This document shows positions 10,839 through 18,736 of a stretch of DNA of 64,000 bases, piece by piece (the first letter of the stretch is position 1; each line of letters opens with the position of its first letter). Source of the stretch: Burkholderiaceae bacterium. Lineage in GTDB: Bacteria > Pseudomonadota > Gammaproteobacteria > Burkholderiales > Burkholderiaceae_D. Location of the stretch: assembly GCA_031291325.1 (NCBI GenBank), contig JARLJG010000068.1, forward strand, positions 62,001 to 126,000, in the 5' to 3' direction. A program made the translations under genes and the position numbers. Below the pieces are notes generated by a model. The model saw only the letters and a list, made by a program, of their open reading frames with translations. It was not told the DNA's origin and searched no databases.

Positions 10839-10917
10839 CTATCGTCCGCTATCGAAAAACAGGCGTAACGTATTGATTTATAAGGAAATACGTCACGACA
10901 GCTATCGGTGGCTATCG
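10839..10917 (+). repeat. Repeated CTATCG motifs, possible integrase arm sites
   Basis: CTATCG occurs at 10839, 10849, 10902 and 10912, plus once in the guaA end at 10804. Two pairs are spaced exactly 10 bp, one helical turn. A second motif, TGACGGTAAA, is repeated at 11012 and 11083. Short, helically phased direct repeats near an integrase gene are the usual form of arm-type integrase or excisionase sites. The rest of the 300-base gap holds a 9-bp hairpin (11030-11038 with 11051-11059) and no gene. Confidence 0.45.
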
Positions 10918-11120
10918 CCGGCCAGCGGAACAGGTTGGCGGTAGAAGTGGCGGTAGGAACCGGAGGCTCGATTAAGACCCTCCCGTTTACTATCCAGACC
11001 AAATCGGTCTTTGACGGTAAATGTCTCCTCGGGAAAGCTTGTTCTACGCGGCTTTCCCGGCATCAGCAGGTCTCCTGACCCCTGACGGTAAAACGCCGTC
11101 ACAACAGGAGGAAAACCTCG

Positions 11121-12377
11121 ATGCTTACCGACACTGCACTGCGCAATTTCAAGCCTAAGTCAAAGATTTATAAGGCTTTTGACCGAGATGGGATGTACGT
11201 GACGGTATCGCCCGTCGGTACCGTCACCTTCCGCTACGATTACCGTCTCAATGGCCGCCGCGAAACGCTGACCATCGGCCGCTACGGAGCCGCCGGCATT
11301 TCGCTGGCACTCGCCCGCGAAAAGCTGATCGACGCCAAGAAAGCCGTCGCTCAGGGCAAGTCCCCCGCGCTGGAAAAGCAACGCGAGAAGCGCCGGCTGA
11401 CCGCCGCCAAGACCTTCGGGGAAATGACCGAGAAATGGCTCGCGGGGGCCCGCATGGCCGACAGTACGAAGGCGATGCGTAAGAGCATCGTCGATCGAGA
11501 CATCCTGCCGGCCTTCGAGAACCGGCAACTCAACGAAATCACCGCAGATGACCTGCGTGCCTTGTGCAACAAGGTGAAGGCTCGCGGTGCCCCTGCCACT
11601 GCGGTACACGTCCGCGACATCGTGAAGCAGGTTTATGCCTTTGCCATCCTGCACGGGGAGAAGGTCGACAACCCGGCGGAGGGTGTGGGTGCCGCCTCCA
11701 TTGCGACCTTCGTGCCGAAGGATCGCGCCTTGTCGCCGTTGGAGATTCGACTGATGGCGCGGCAGATGGAATCGGTGGCAACCTATCCGACCATCCGGCT
11801 CGCATTGCGCATGATTCTGCTGACGCTGGTGCGCAAGAGCGAGCTGATCCAAGCTACTTGGGATGAAGTCGATTTCGAGACTGCGACCTGGACGATCCCA
11901 AAGCAGCGGATGAAAGGGCGCAACCCCCACGTGGTCTACCTTTCCCGCCAGGCACTCGACATCTTCGTAGCGCTCCACACCTGCGCCGCTGGCTCCAAGT
12001 TCGTTCTGCCGTCGCGCTACGACTCCGACCGCTGCATGTCGAATGCGACCTTGAACCGGGTGACACAGATCGTGGCGGAGCGAGCCAAGGCTGCTGGTCT
12101 GCCGCTGGAGCCTTTCACCGTCCATGACCTACGCCGTACTGGCTCGACGCTGTTGAACGAAATCGGCTTCAACCGCGACTGGATCGAGAAGTGCCTGGCG
12201 CACGAGGACGGACGCTCATCGCGATCTATCTACAACAAGGCCGAGTACGCCGAGCAGCGGCGTCACATGCTGCAAGAGTGGGCCAACATGGTGGACGCCT
12301 GGATCGACGGGCAGACCTACGTGCCCAAGCTGATGCCGGAGAACGTGGTGGTGCCGGCATTGAGTGCGATGGCCTAA
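11121..12377 (+). CDS. int: P4-type tyrosine integrase
   Basis: A 418-residue site-specific recombinase, started at the ATG behind AGGAGG. An N-terminal DUF4102-like arm-binding domain (residues 1-95) is followed by the core-binding SAM-like domain (about 100-190) and the catalytic domain. Catalytic residues visible are Arg238 (LVRKSEL), His335 and Arg338 (HDLRR), His361 (LAHE) and probable nucleophile Tyr371 (YNKAEY). It would catalyse integration and excision of the element at guaA. This is a different integrase type from that usually carried by Tn4371 elements, whose transfer genes follow downstream, which points to a modular exchange. Confidence 0.95.
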   Translation: MLTDTALRNFKPKSKIYKAFDRDGMYVTVSPVGTVTFRYDYRLNGRRETLTIGRYGAAGISLALAREKLIDAKKAVAQGKSPALEKQREKRRLTAAKTFGEMTEKWLAGARMADSTKAMRKSIVDRDILPAFENRQLNEITADDLRALCNKVKARGAPATAVHVRDIVKQVYAFAILHGEKVDNPAEGVGAASIATFVPKDRALSPLEIRLMARQMESVATYPTIRLALRMILLTLVRKSELIQATWDEVDFETATWTIPKQRMKGRNPHVVYLSRQALDIFVALHTCAAGSKFVLPSRYDSDRCMSNATLNRVTQIVAERAKAAGLPLEPFTVHDLRRTGSTLLNEIGFNRDWIEKCLAHEDGRSSRSIYNKAEYAEQRRHMLQEWANMVDAWIDGQTYVPKLMPENVVVPALSAMA

Positions 12378-12385
12378 ACGGGTGT

Positions 12386-12407
12386 TTGGTTGTCACTTGA
12401 CAACCAA
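12386..12407. promoter_or_regulatory. 10-bp perfect inverted repeat after int
   Basis: TTGGTTGTCA (12386-12395) and its exact complement (12398-12407) are separated by CT. It lies between the integrase stop and the HicA-like gene, 30 bases before that gene. With no T-run behind it, an operator for the following HTH protein is as likely as a transcript terminator. Confidence 0.45.
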
Positions 12408-12436
12408 GCCAATCATCCCCATACTGGAGATAACTG

Positions 12437-12712
12437 ATGGCCCGTTCCCCTCATCCGAAGAAAGAGGTCGAGGAAGCTCTCAAGCACGCCGAAGAACAGG
12501 GCTGGCGCGTCGAAGTCGGCGGTAGCCACGCTTGGGGGCGGATTTATTGTCCGTACAACGACGAGGAGTGCCGCTGCGGCGAGTTCTGTATCACGTCGGT
12601 ATGGAGCACGCCGAAGAACCCCGGCAACCACGCACGCGCCTTGCGACGCGTCGTAAACAACTGCACTACGCACCGCAAGGAACAGGATGCGGCCGACCAT
12701 GTCGAGGAGTAG
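12437..12712 (+). CDS. HicA-like small protein
   Basis: A 91-residue protein with a HicA/dsRBD-like pattern: EEQGWRVEVGGSHAWGRIYC places the catalytic-type histidine at position 31, and STPKNPGNHARALRRVV follows near residues 57-73. In HicA toxins this fold cleaves mRNA and the GSH motif histidine is essential. An unusual cysteine cluster (CPYNDEECRCGEFC, residues 38-51) could bind metal. The next gene, 4 bases downstream, encodes an HTH protein, as expected for an antitoxin partner, but that partner is not a standard HicB. Function as a toxin is inference. Confidence 0.6.
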   Translation: MARSPHPKKEVEEALKHAEEQGWRVEVGGSHAWGRIYCPYNDEECRCGEFCITSVWSTPKNPGNHARALRRVVNNCTTHRKEQDAADHVEE

Positions 12713-12716
12713 CACG

Positions 12717-13241
12717 ATGGAATACATCTTCACTTTGAAATACCAACTCGCCGACGATGACTGTGAACCAGATGCGTTGGTCGAGCGTCTGGGCGAGGCT
12801 GGTTGCGATGATGCCTTGGTCGGGATTGGTCAACCTGGGCGGCTGGCGCTGGAATTCACCCGCGAGGCGGACAACGCCGACGCGGCCGTGCGTAGCGCAC
12901 TGGTCGACGTGCGCAGAGCCGTCCCGTCGGCCACCTTGATCGAGGTTGCCCCGGATCTGGTTGGCTTGACCGACGTGGCGGAATTGATCGGTGTGTCGCG
13001 ACAGAACATGCGCAAACTGATGCTGACCCATCCAGGCAGCTTTCCGGCGCCGGTGCATGAGGGCAGTGCGTCGATCTGGCACTTGGCGGACGTGTTGGCT
13101 TGGCTGCAGGCCAAGGGCAGCTACTCGCTGACCGAGGATATGTTGGAGGTGGCGAGCGTGGCGTTGCAGGTCAACGTAGCGAAGGAAGGAAGACGGTTAG
13201 CGCGTTCGGGTTCCGAGGAACTGAAAGCCCTAGTTGGATGA
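12717..13241 (+). CDS. HTH DNA-binding partner of the HicA-like protein
   Basis: The ATG at 12717 has GAGGAG 8 bases upstream, overlapping the end of the previous gene, and gives 174 residues. Residues 1-70 form an alpha/beta region with a ferredoxin-like look. Residues about 82-130 are a MerR/AlpA-like helix-turn-helix (GLTDVAELIGVSRQNMRKLM, then FPAPVHEG and IWHLADVLAWL). The C-terminal 40 residues are helical. Its tight linkage to the HicA-like gene suggests antitoxin and autorepressor roles. It ends before a rho-independent terminator. Confidence 0.6.
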   Translation: MEYIFTLKYQLADDDCEPDALVERLGEAGCDDALVGIGQPGRLALEFTREADNADAAVRSALVDVRRAVPSATLIEVAPDLVGLTDVAELIGVSRQNMRKLMLTHPGSFPAPVHEGSASIWHLADVLAWLQAKGSYSLTEDMLEVASVALQVNVAKEGRRLARSGSEELKALVG

Positions 13242-13255
13242 ACTCGTGGCCAGTC

Positions 13256-13639
13256 TCATTCCTGGCCTGAGCCCGTCCGAACGGGGCGGGTTTTTCGTAG
13301 GTGGACATCAGGCTTTGAGACGTCGTTGCGGGGGGCTTGCTTGCGCTGCTCGATCCACGCCTCCACTTCGGCCAAGTCCCATACGACGCAGCGAGGCGTC
13401 AGATTGAAGCGGCGAGGAAACTCGCCGCGACGCTCCATCTCGTAGATCGTCGTTTCGGCCAATGGGACGATCTGCTTCAGCTCTTGGCGGCGGATGGTGC
13501 GCCGGAAGGGAAGCGCACTGCGCTTTGGGAACTGCGGGAGTGCTTCGTAGGTTTCGGTCCCGGGCAAGGGGAGGGGATGGCCGGTATCAATGTTGGCAGT
13601 ATGGGGTGTTTGTGATTGTTGTTTCACCTCGGACTCCAT
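13256..13639 (-). CDS. AlpA-family regulator / excisionase-like protein
   Basis: A 127-residue protein from ATG 13639; an ATG at 13660 or TTG at 13672 would add 7-11 residues, and no start has a strong RBS. The C-terminal half is an AlpA (MerR-like) winged HTH: RRQELKQIVPLAETTIYEME, GEFPRRFNL and WDLAEVEAWIEQRK, about residues 45-105. AlpA proteins often regulate integrase genes or act as excisionases in P4-type islands, which fits its place near int. The N-terminal 40 residues look disordered. It is convergent with the upstream HTH gene. Confidence 0.8.
   Translation of the reverse strand: MESEVKQQSQTPHTANIDTGHPLPLPGTETYEALPQFPKRSALPFRRTIRRQELKQIVPLAETTIYEMERRGEFPRRFNLTPRCVVWDLAEVEAWIEQRKQAPRNDVSKPDVHLRKTRPVRTGSGQE
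13272..13295 (+). terminator. Intrinsic terminator of the HicA-like/HTH pair
   Basis: CCCGTCC (13272-13278) pairs with GGGCGGG-type sequence ending at 13290 with one G-T wobble, followed by TTTTT. It stands 30 bases after the HTH gene stop and lies inside the 3' end of the convergent AlpA-like gene. Confidence 0.7.
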
Positions 13640-13771
13640 GAATACGCTACATAGAGACATGGTGAGCTTCAACGTCTATCGGAACAACTTGTTGGAGCGT
13701 AGGAGAGCGAGCTATGGGGCAGTTAATACTTGGAGCGCTTTGAATTAAGGCTCATCTCTATAAAGGAAAAT

Positions 13772-14590
13772 ATGCTTCTCTATAAATACATGCCGAGTGA
13801 TCGCTTCTTTCATAACCTGAAAATAAGGTTCACACCGGCTGAGGATTTGAATGACCCGCGCGAATTGATTCCAGACATAAGGTTGAAAGATCCGGACGGA
13901 TACGCTGCCGATATTGTGCAAAGGAATCTGTCATCGACCTATTTTCGATTTCTTTGGGAGCATCCAGAGGTCGGCATGGAAGAGGCTTGGAGACGAATCT
14001 CATTAGCGGCTCGACAGTTCACCGATTCGTTTGACCATGCTGGAAAAGCACAAGAAATCTTTGACATGTTCATGAGGGTGACGAATCGCAATGTCGGGGT
14101 TTTATCGCTGAGTGAATCGCCAGACAATGAGTTGATGTGGGCGCATTATGCCAATAATTATGATGGCTTTGTTGTCGGGCTTGATAGTGAAAGTGATTTC
14201 TTCCGACCCAAGCGTGGAGAGCCAAAGATATGTGGGGAACTGATGAATGTCATCTATAGCGACACTCGTCCTGTTGTCTATGTTGAGCCTGGAAAGTTGG
14301 ACATTCCCAAGGAAATATTCTTCACAAAAACGACCAAATGGAGTTATGAGCGTGAGTGGCGAATGCTCAAATTCCTTGAGATGGCGGGTGAGGTAAAGAA
14401 TGTGGGCGGCAAAAATATTCACCTGTTTGATGTGCCTTCGAGTGCGATCAAGGAAGTCATCTTCGGGACAAAGATTTCCAAAGACGCTCGAAACACTGTG
14501 GAAGGTTTATTGAGTGCAAATGCTCCCCATGTAGTTTTAAAGAAGGTGAGGTTCGACCAAGCTAACGGGTTACTTGTCGAAAACGTCTGA
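13772..14590 (+). CDS. DUF2971 domain protein
   Basis: The ATG at 13772, behind AAAGGAAAAT, gives 272 residues beginning MLLYKYMPSD, the usual opening of DUF2971 proteins. Family blocks seen are RFTPAEDLNDPRE, SLSESPDNELMWAHYAN, HYANNYDGFVVGLD and KTTKWSYEREWRM. The domain is common in islands and prophages and often sits in defence loci; its biochemical role is not established. Codon and base use (AT-richer than the backbone) suggest separate acquisition. It is followed by an unrecognised gene on the same strand. Confidence 0.8.
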   Translation: MLLYKYMPSDRFFHNLKIRFTPAEDLNDPRELIPDIRLKDPDGYAADIVQRNLSSTYFRFLWEHPEVGMEEAWRRISLAARQFTDSFDHAGKAQEIFDMFMRVTNRNVGVLSLSESPDNELMWAHYANNYDGFVVGLDSESDFFRPKRGEPKICGELMNVIYSDTRPVVYVEPGKLDIPKEIFFTKTTKWSYEREWRMLKFLEMAGEVKNVGGKNIHLFDVPSSAIKEVIFGTKISKDARNTVEGLLSANAPHVVLKKVRFDQANGLLVENV

Positions 14591-14726
14591 GTCAAAGGTG
14601 CGTGCTGCGAAATCTCCGGTGCTTTGATAAGGGGCTCGTGTGTTGCGCAGGACGCGCAGAAGCGAGCAGGTGCCCTCGGTTCTAATCATTGACTTGTCGT
14701 CCCTTGCTTCACTTGAGAAAGATAGG

Positions 14727-15839
14727 ATGAGTCGCATACATACCCTGAATGCACGTGGTCACCTGATGCTTGCAGCCATCAGGGAGCACTATTCTTGGTC
14801 AGATGAAAAAGCTTTCTTAGAAGTGCAGCGATTTCATCAAGACTTTCTGAATATATTGAGCGCCAAGCGGATCAGTTACGATGAGCTACGAACAGCTCTG
14901 ACCCCGCAGACCAAAAAGCACGAGGCAGCATTCCTTTTTGATGAGAATCGCTGCGATCCGGACCGCATCGCGGGAGTGGATGCTGCTGATGCATTGTTCA
15001 AACTTCTACAGGCGAATACCACACACAGCATTCTCGGCGGTGAGCTTGGTGACGACAGAGACGAAATTGCCCGGAGGCTTTTGGCCGACAAGGCCGTCGT
15101 CGCAAAAGACCTGAATTTTAAGCACCCGTGCTTCTGCTACGTGCTCTACGTCAACAACCTTTCCGGCGAGGCTCTTGCTGCAATTCATGAGGGATTGAAA
15201 GCTCACTCGGGTTACTTGGGGTATGTGCCATGCACGTATGCCAGCCTGACGAAAACCTTCGTGACGATGGGCTTGATGAATTTGGCCATCAAGCACAAGA
15301 ACGTCGTGATCCTCGGTCATGAGGACGATAGGCCCAACACCGAAAACCATAACCTGCACCTTCACGACTACGCCGCACTGGGACTTGCAATTCGCAGTGT
15401 GCAGTCGATGTACTTCGGGGTCTTCCTTTCCTACAAGCCCGAGCAAATGCTTTTGCAAGAGACGGACGATGATCTTGAGATTGCCATCCGTGCCATGTCT
15501 AAAGAAGCCGCACCCTTGAGCGACTTCACCGTGTTGGTGGAGGACAAAAAGCATGAATACCTAACCACTGCAAAGGATGGCAAGCTCTCATTGGCAGGGC
15601 TGGGCAACATGACCAAGAGCGAGCTGGAAGAAGCCATTCGCTTCAAGATGAGATCAAACTACCTCTATAGCTTGGATTGGCGGGATGTTCCTGGAACTGC
15701 TGAATCCGCCGGTTACAGGGGCAGCTACTTCAATATCATGTTGGAGTTTCCACGCGAAGATGGAGAGCCTGAACGGGTAACTGTTGCGCTTGAGTTCATG
15801 CCGGCAGATAAGGCCTTGCGAGTTGTTACGATGACCTAA
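14727..15839 (+). CDS. Protein of unknown function
   Basis: A 370-residue protein from ATG 14727 (MSRIHTLNARGHLML); a GTG at 14640 with AAGGGG upstream would add 29 residues. I do not recognise the family. It looks soluble, with no signal or membrane segment. Two histidine-rich points stand out: LGHEDDRPNTENHNLHLHDY, about residues 195-214, could bind metal. It lies between the DUF2971 gene and a convergent HNH nuclease gene in an accessory region rich in conflict genes, so a defence role is possible but unsupported by any motif. Confidence 0.6.
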   Translation: MSRIHTLNARGHLMLAAIREHYSWSDEKAFLEVQRFHQDFLNILSAKRISYDELRTALTPQTKKHEAAFLFDENRCDPDRIAGVDAADALFKLLQANTTHSILGGELGDDRDEIARRLLADKAVVAKDLNFKHPCFCYVLYVNNLSGEALAAIHEGLKAHSGYLGYVPCTYASLTKTFVTMGLMNLAIKHKNVVILGHEDDRPNTENHNLHLHDYAALGLAIRSVQSMYFGVFLSYKPEQMLLQETDDDLEIAIRAMSKEAAPLSDFTVLVEDKKHEYLTTAKDGKLSLAGLGNMTKSELEEAIRFKMRSNYLYSLDWRDVPGTAESAGYRGSYFNIMLEFPREDGEPERVTVALEFMPADKALRVVTMT

Positions 15840-15872
15840 CCTAGCTGGTACTGCGCCTCAAGTTCTGCTTAC

Positions 15873-16808
15873 TTAATCGGCGCTGGGTTCGCGAGCTGCT
15901 TGAGCGGTGATTGCCGCTCTCATTTCGGCAATGGAATACGGAGGCTCTCTTCTATGCACGACGTGATGGCATGTGGCGCAGAGTGGGATCAAGTCCCGTA
16001 TGGGGTCCACCTGATATGCCTCACCTATGGCTGACAACGGGGTGACGTGATGAACGTGGATGAGATCGGTGCCAATTGAGCCGTACTTGTCTTCGTAGTT
16101 CAAGCCGCATGCTTGGCAAGTCGGCCCATAGTGCGCAATGCAAAGTTTGCGTGCTGCAGCGTTCCTCTCGTAGAGCGTAAGCTCAACCGTTTTCAAAGCC
16201 CCTTCGATGAGCATCGGCTGGCGAGCAGCGTCACTGGTAGCCACTGCAGCATGCACTAGGGATGGTGGAAGTATGCCTAGTACAAACTCGCCGGCAACTC
16301 CAGTGGCACTGGCTTCCCACACGCCCCATTCGCCGATGGAGAGGCTCGACTGTGGCGGATTCTTGTGAAGGCGTGATGCCATCTGCCCGGTTTCCTGGTC
16401 ACGCCACATCTCCTGCATATCCGTGTTTCGCTCGTGAAAATACCAAGCGGGCCACTCCCCTAATTGTCCCATCCACGATTGACTCTTGGCATAACTTCTG
16501 CGTACAAGTGCAAGAACCTCTTCAGCCGGCGGAACAGCAATGGAAATTCTGAATGGCGGCGATGATTGGTCGGGCGGAGGGGTGAAGTAAGCGTAGTTTT
16601 TGGTCTTCTTTACGAGCGTCCAGCCTCTTCGAGGGAGAATAACGCTCAGCGTCAACACGGCACCAAACCGATATGTCGTTGCGCCATACTTCTTAGGTGC
16701 CTTGCCACTCGGTACTATTTCAATAGTTTGGATCGGCCAGCCTAGGGGGGTGTGACTCTTCGCGGCAGGTTCACCAAGATCAAACTCTTTTGAGTCATCC
16801 GACTTCAT
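15873..16808 (-). CDS. HNH endonuclease family protein
   Basis: The ATG at 16808 with GGGAG 8 bases upstream gives 311 residues; longer frames run into the insertion sequence region without a better start. The C-terminal 90 residues are a clear HNH domain with structural zinc cysteines: CQAC (231-234), HVHH (251-254, catalytic His region), LCATCHH (276-282). The N-terminal 200 residues are unrecognised and probably sense or bind the target. Such fusions act as restriction-type nucleases. It lies 86 bases downstream of the disrupted DUF4917 gene on the same strand and may have been the last gene of that operon. Confidence 0.8.
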   Translation of the reverse strand: MKSDDSKEFDLGEPAAKSHTPLGWPIQTIEIVPSGKAPKKYGATTYRFGAVLTLSVILPRRGWTLVKKTKNYAYFTPPPDQSSPPFRISIAVPPAEEVLALVRRSYAKSQSWMGQLGEWPAWYFHERNTDMQEMWRDQETGQMASRLHKNPPQSSLSIGEWGVWEASATGVAGEFVLGILPPSLVHAAVATSDAARQPMLIEGALKTVELTLYERNAAARKLCIAHYGPTCQACGLNYEDKYGSIGTDLIHVHHVTPLSAIGEAYQVDPIRDLIPLCATCHHVVHRREPPYSIAEMRAAITAQAAREPSAD

Positions 16809-17070
16809 CTGTTTTTCTCCCAAACTGACGAGCGTCCCAGCGTTTCGCTCACGGGCTTCGCACCACGCCTTCACCGAGCCGCAGGACACAGCACTTAGTG
16901 GACTGGATGAATCCAGCAACCGGGGCTCTCGCTGTCGAAGAACTCCACCTCGACATGTGCTCCCAATTCGTCGCGGATCGTCTGAAAGACCCGGTTGCAG
17001 TACGCTTGATCCCCTCGAAATACTGACACCGCCACACGATTGATGCCCGTGTCTTTCATGCGTTGCAGTA

Positions 17071-18736
17071 GTCGGCCCTGCAATATCCCGCAAACCCGCA
17101 TGAATGCGAGGTTTCCGGCCTGATTCTTGCTGATGTTTCCCTCGAATTTCAATTCGGTTGGAGTTGATTTCTGGGGGAATTGAGTTTGGAGACAGCTGAC
17201 TTTTTCCGCGCTCGCATTGACGCGATGATCAATCTGAGCGACCCACTGGCGGTGCTCGCCAGACGACTGCCCTGGGATCAGATTGAAGCAGCACTGGCGG
17301 CCAAGTTCGAGCGCCAGGAACGTGCCGGCTTGGTCATCCAAGGCCAGGACATGTTCGGCCCGACACTGGCAGTGGCCGGTGGCGGCATCAGCAACGCCGG
17401 GCGCCCCAAGCTGCCCATTCGCTTGATGGCCAGCCTGGTCTACCTGAAGCACAGCTTCAATCTCAGCGACGAGGAACTCGTTGTTCGGTGGAGCGAGAAC
17501 GTGCTTTGGCAGTTCTTCAGCGGCATGGACTACTACGAGCACCGGCTGCCGTGCGACGCCACGCAGATCGGCCGGTTCAGGCGCGACCTCGGTGAGGACG
17601 GGATGGAACTGCTGCTCAAGGCCACGATCGACACCGCGTTGGCGATCAAGGCCGTCAAGCCCAAGGACCTCGAGCGCGTGATTGTCGATACGACAGTGCA
17701 GGAGAAGGCCATCGCTCACCCGGTGGATAGCCGCCTGATCGAGATCGCACGTCACAAGGTGGTCAGTGCTGCCAGGCGTGCCGGAATTCAACTCAAGCAG
17801 ACCTTCGCCAAGGAGGGCAAGGAGCTGCGCCGCCGTGCAGGTGGCTACGCGCACGCCAAGCAATTCCGACGATTGAAGAAGGTGCTCAAACGCCAGCGCA
17901 CGATCCTGGGCATCGTCATTCGTGAGGTACAGCGCAGGATCGAATCACCGGACTTTGCGCCCGAGCACCCGAAGGCAGTGAGCGACTTGATCATGTGGCT
18001 CGAGCGGGCCGAACGCATCCGCACCCAGCAGCGCAATGGCACAAAGAAGCTGTACGCGCTGCACGCGCCAGAAGTTGAATGTCTGGCCAAGGGCAAGGCC
18101 CGCAAGCCCTACGAGTTCGGCGTCAAGAGCGCCGTGGTCGTCTCGCACAAGCACGGCTTGATGCTCGGGGCGCGTACCTTCCCGGGCAACCCGTACGACG
18201 GCCACATCTTGAACGCTGCGTTGGAGCAGGCGACGAACCTGATGCAAGACCACGCGGTCACACTCAAGGAGATCGTCGTCGACCTGGGCTTCCGCGGCGT
18301 GGACGCCGACAACCCCAACGTCGAAATCATCCATCGGGGACGGTACAAGTCGCTCACAGTTCAGCAAAAGCGATGGCTGCGGCGGCGTCAGGCGGTCGAA
18401 CCGGCGATCGGCCACCTGAAGTCCGACAACCGCATGGACCGCTGCTGGTTGCAAGGCGCGCTGGGCGACGCGCTTCACGCCATCAGCTGCGCGGCGGGCT
18501 ACAACCTGCGTTGGTTGCTGCGGGCGATCGCCCGTCTTGGCCTTGGGTCACTTTTTTTGCGCCTGCTGCACGCGGCGCTGATGCAAGTACCGGCGCGCCC
18601 ACAGATGCCAGGGATCTACTCAAACGCATAACAAGGATCGGTCACGTCGCCGGAATGAACGGTCACGTTCCCGAAATCGGCAGCCACGATGCCGAAACGG
18701 TCAATCATGTGTTGATCTGGATTTTGCAGGGCCGAC
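17071..18736 (+). mobile_element. Complete IS5-type insertion sequence (1666 bp)
   Basis: Both ends are defined. The left end at 17071 reads GTCGGCCCTGCAATATCC and the complement of the right end at 18736 reads GTCGGCCCTGCAAAATCC, 17 of 18 identical. The element is flanked by a 6-bp direct repeat GCAGTA (17065-17070 and 18737-18742). It carries one DDE transposase gene. The near-perfect ends, intact transposase and exact target duplication suggest a recent insertion. Its family name in ISfinder terms cannot be fixed by eye. Confidence 0.93.
17180..18631 (+). CDS. IS5-superfamily DDE transposase
   Basis: A 483-residue transposase using a TTG start behind CTGGGGG, typical of weakly expressed IS genes. 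The N-terminal DUF772-like region contains GRPKLPIRLMASLVYLKH and FNLSDEELVVRW. The DDE triad is visible as Asp in VIVDTTVQEKAI (about residue 170), Asp in EIVVDLGFRG (about 371) and Glu in EPAIGHLK. It catalyses cut-and-paste or copy-type movement of the surrounding element. No frameshift or stop is present, so it is probably active. Confidence 0.93.
   Translation: MSLETADFFRARIDAMINLSDPLAVLARRLPWDQIEAALAAKFERQERAGLVIQGQDMFGPTLAVAGGGISNAGRPKLPIRLMASLVYLKHSFNLSDEELVVRWSENVLWQFFSGMDYYEHRLPCDATQIGRFRRDLGEDGMELLLKATIDTALAIKAVKPKDLERVIVDTTVQEKAIAHPVDSRLIEIARHKVVSAARRAGIQLKQTFAKEGKELRRRAGGYAHAKQFRRLKKVLKRQRTILGIVIREVQRRIESPDFAPEHPKAVSDLIMWLERAERIRTQQRNGTKKLYALHAPEVECLAKGKARKPYEFGVKSAVVVSHKHGLMLGARTFPGNPYDGHILNAALEQATNLMQDHAVTLKEIVVDLGFRGVDADNPNVEIIHRGRYKSLTVQQKRWLRRRQAVEPAIGHLKSDNRMDRCWLQGALGDALHAISCAAGYNLRWLLRAIARLGLGSLFLRLLHAALMQVPARPQMPGIYSNA

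Noticed and set aside
10821-11120. A tRNA gene as integration target
   Set aside because: No tRNA-like cloverleaf is seen; the element abuts the guaA stop codon instead.
16895-17863. A continuous minus-strand frame of 322 codons
   Set aside because: It fuses antisense transposase sequence to the real 3' fragment of the DUF4917 gene; only 16895-17064 is genuine coding remnant.
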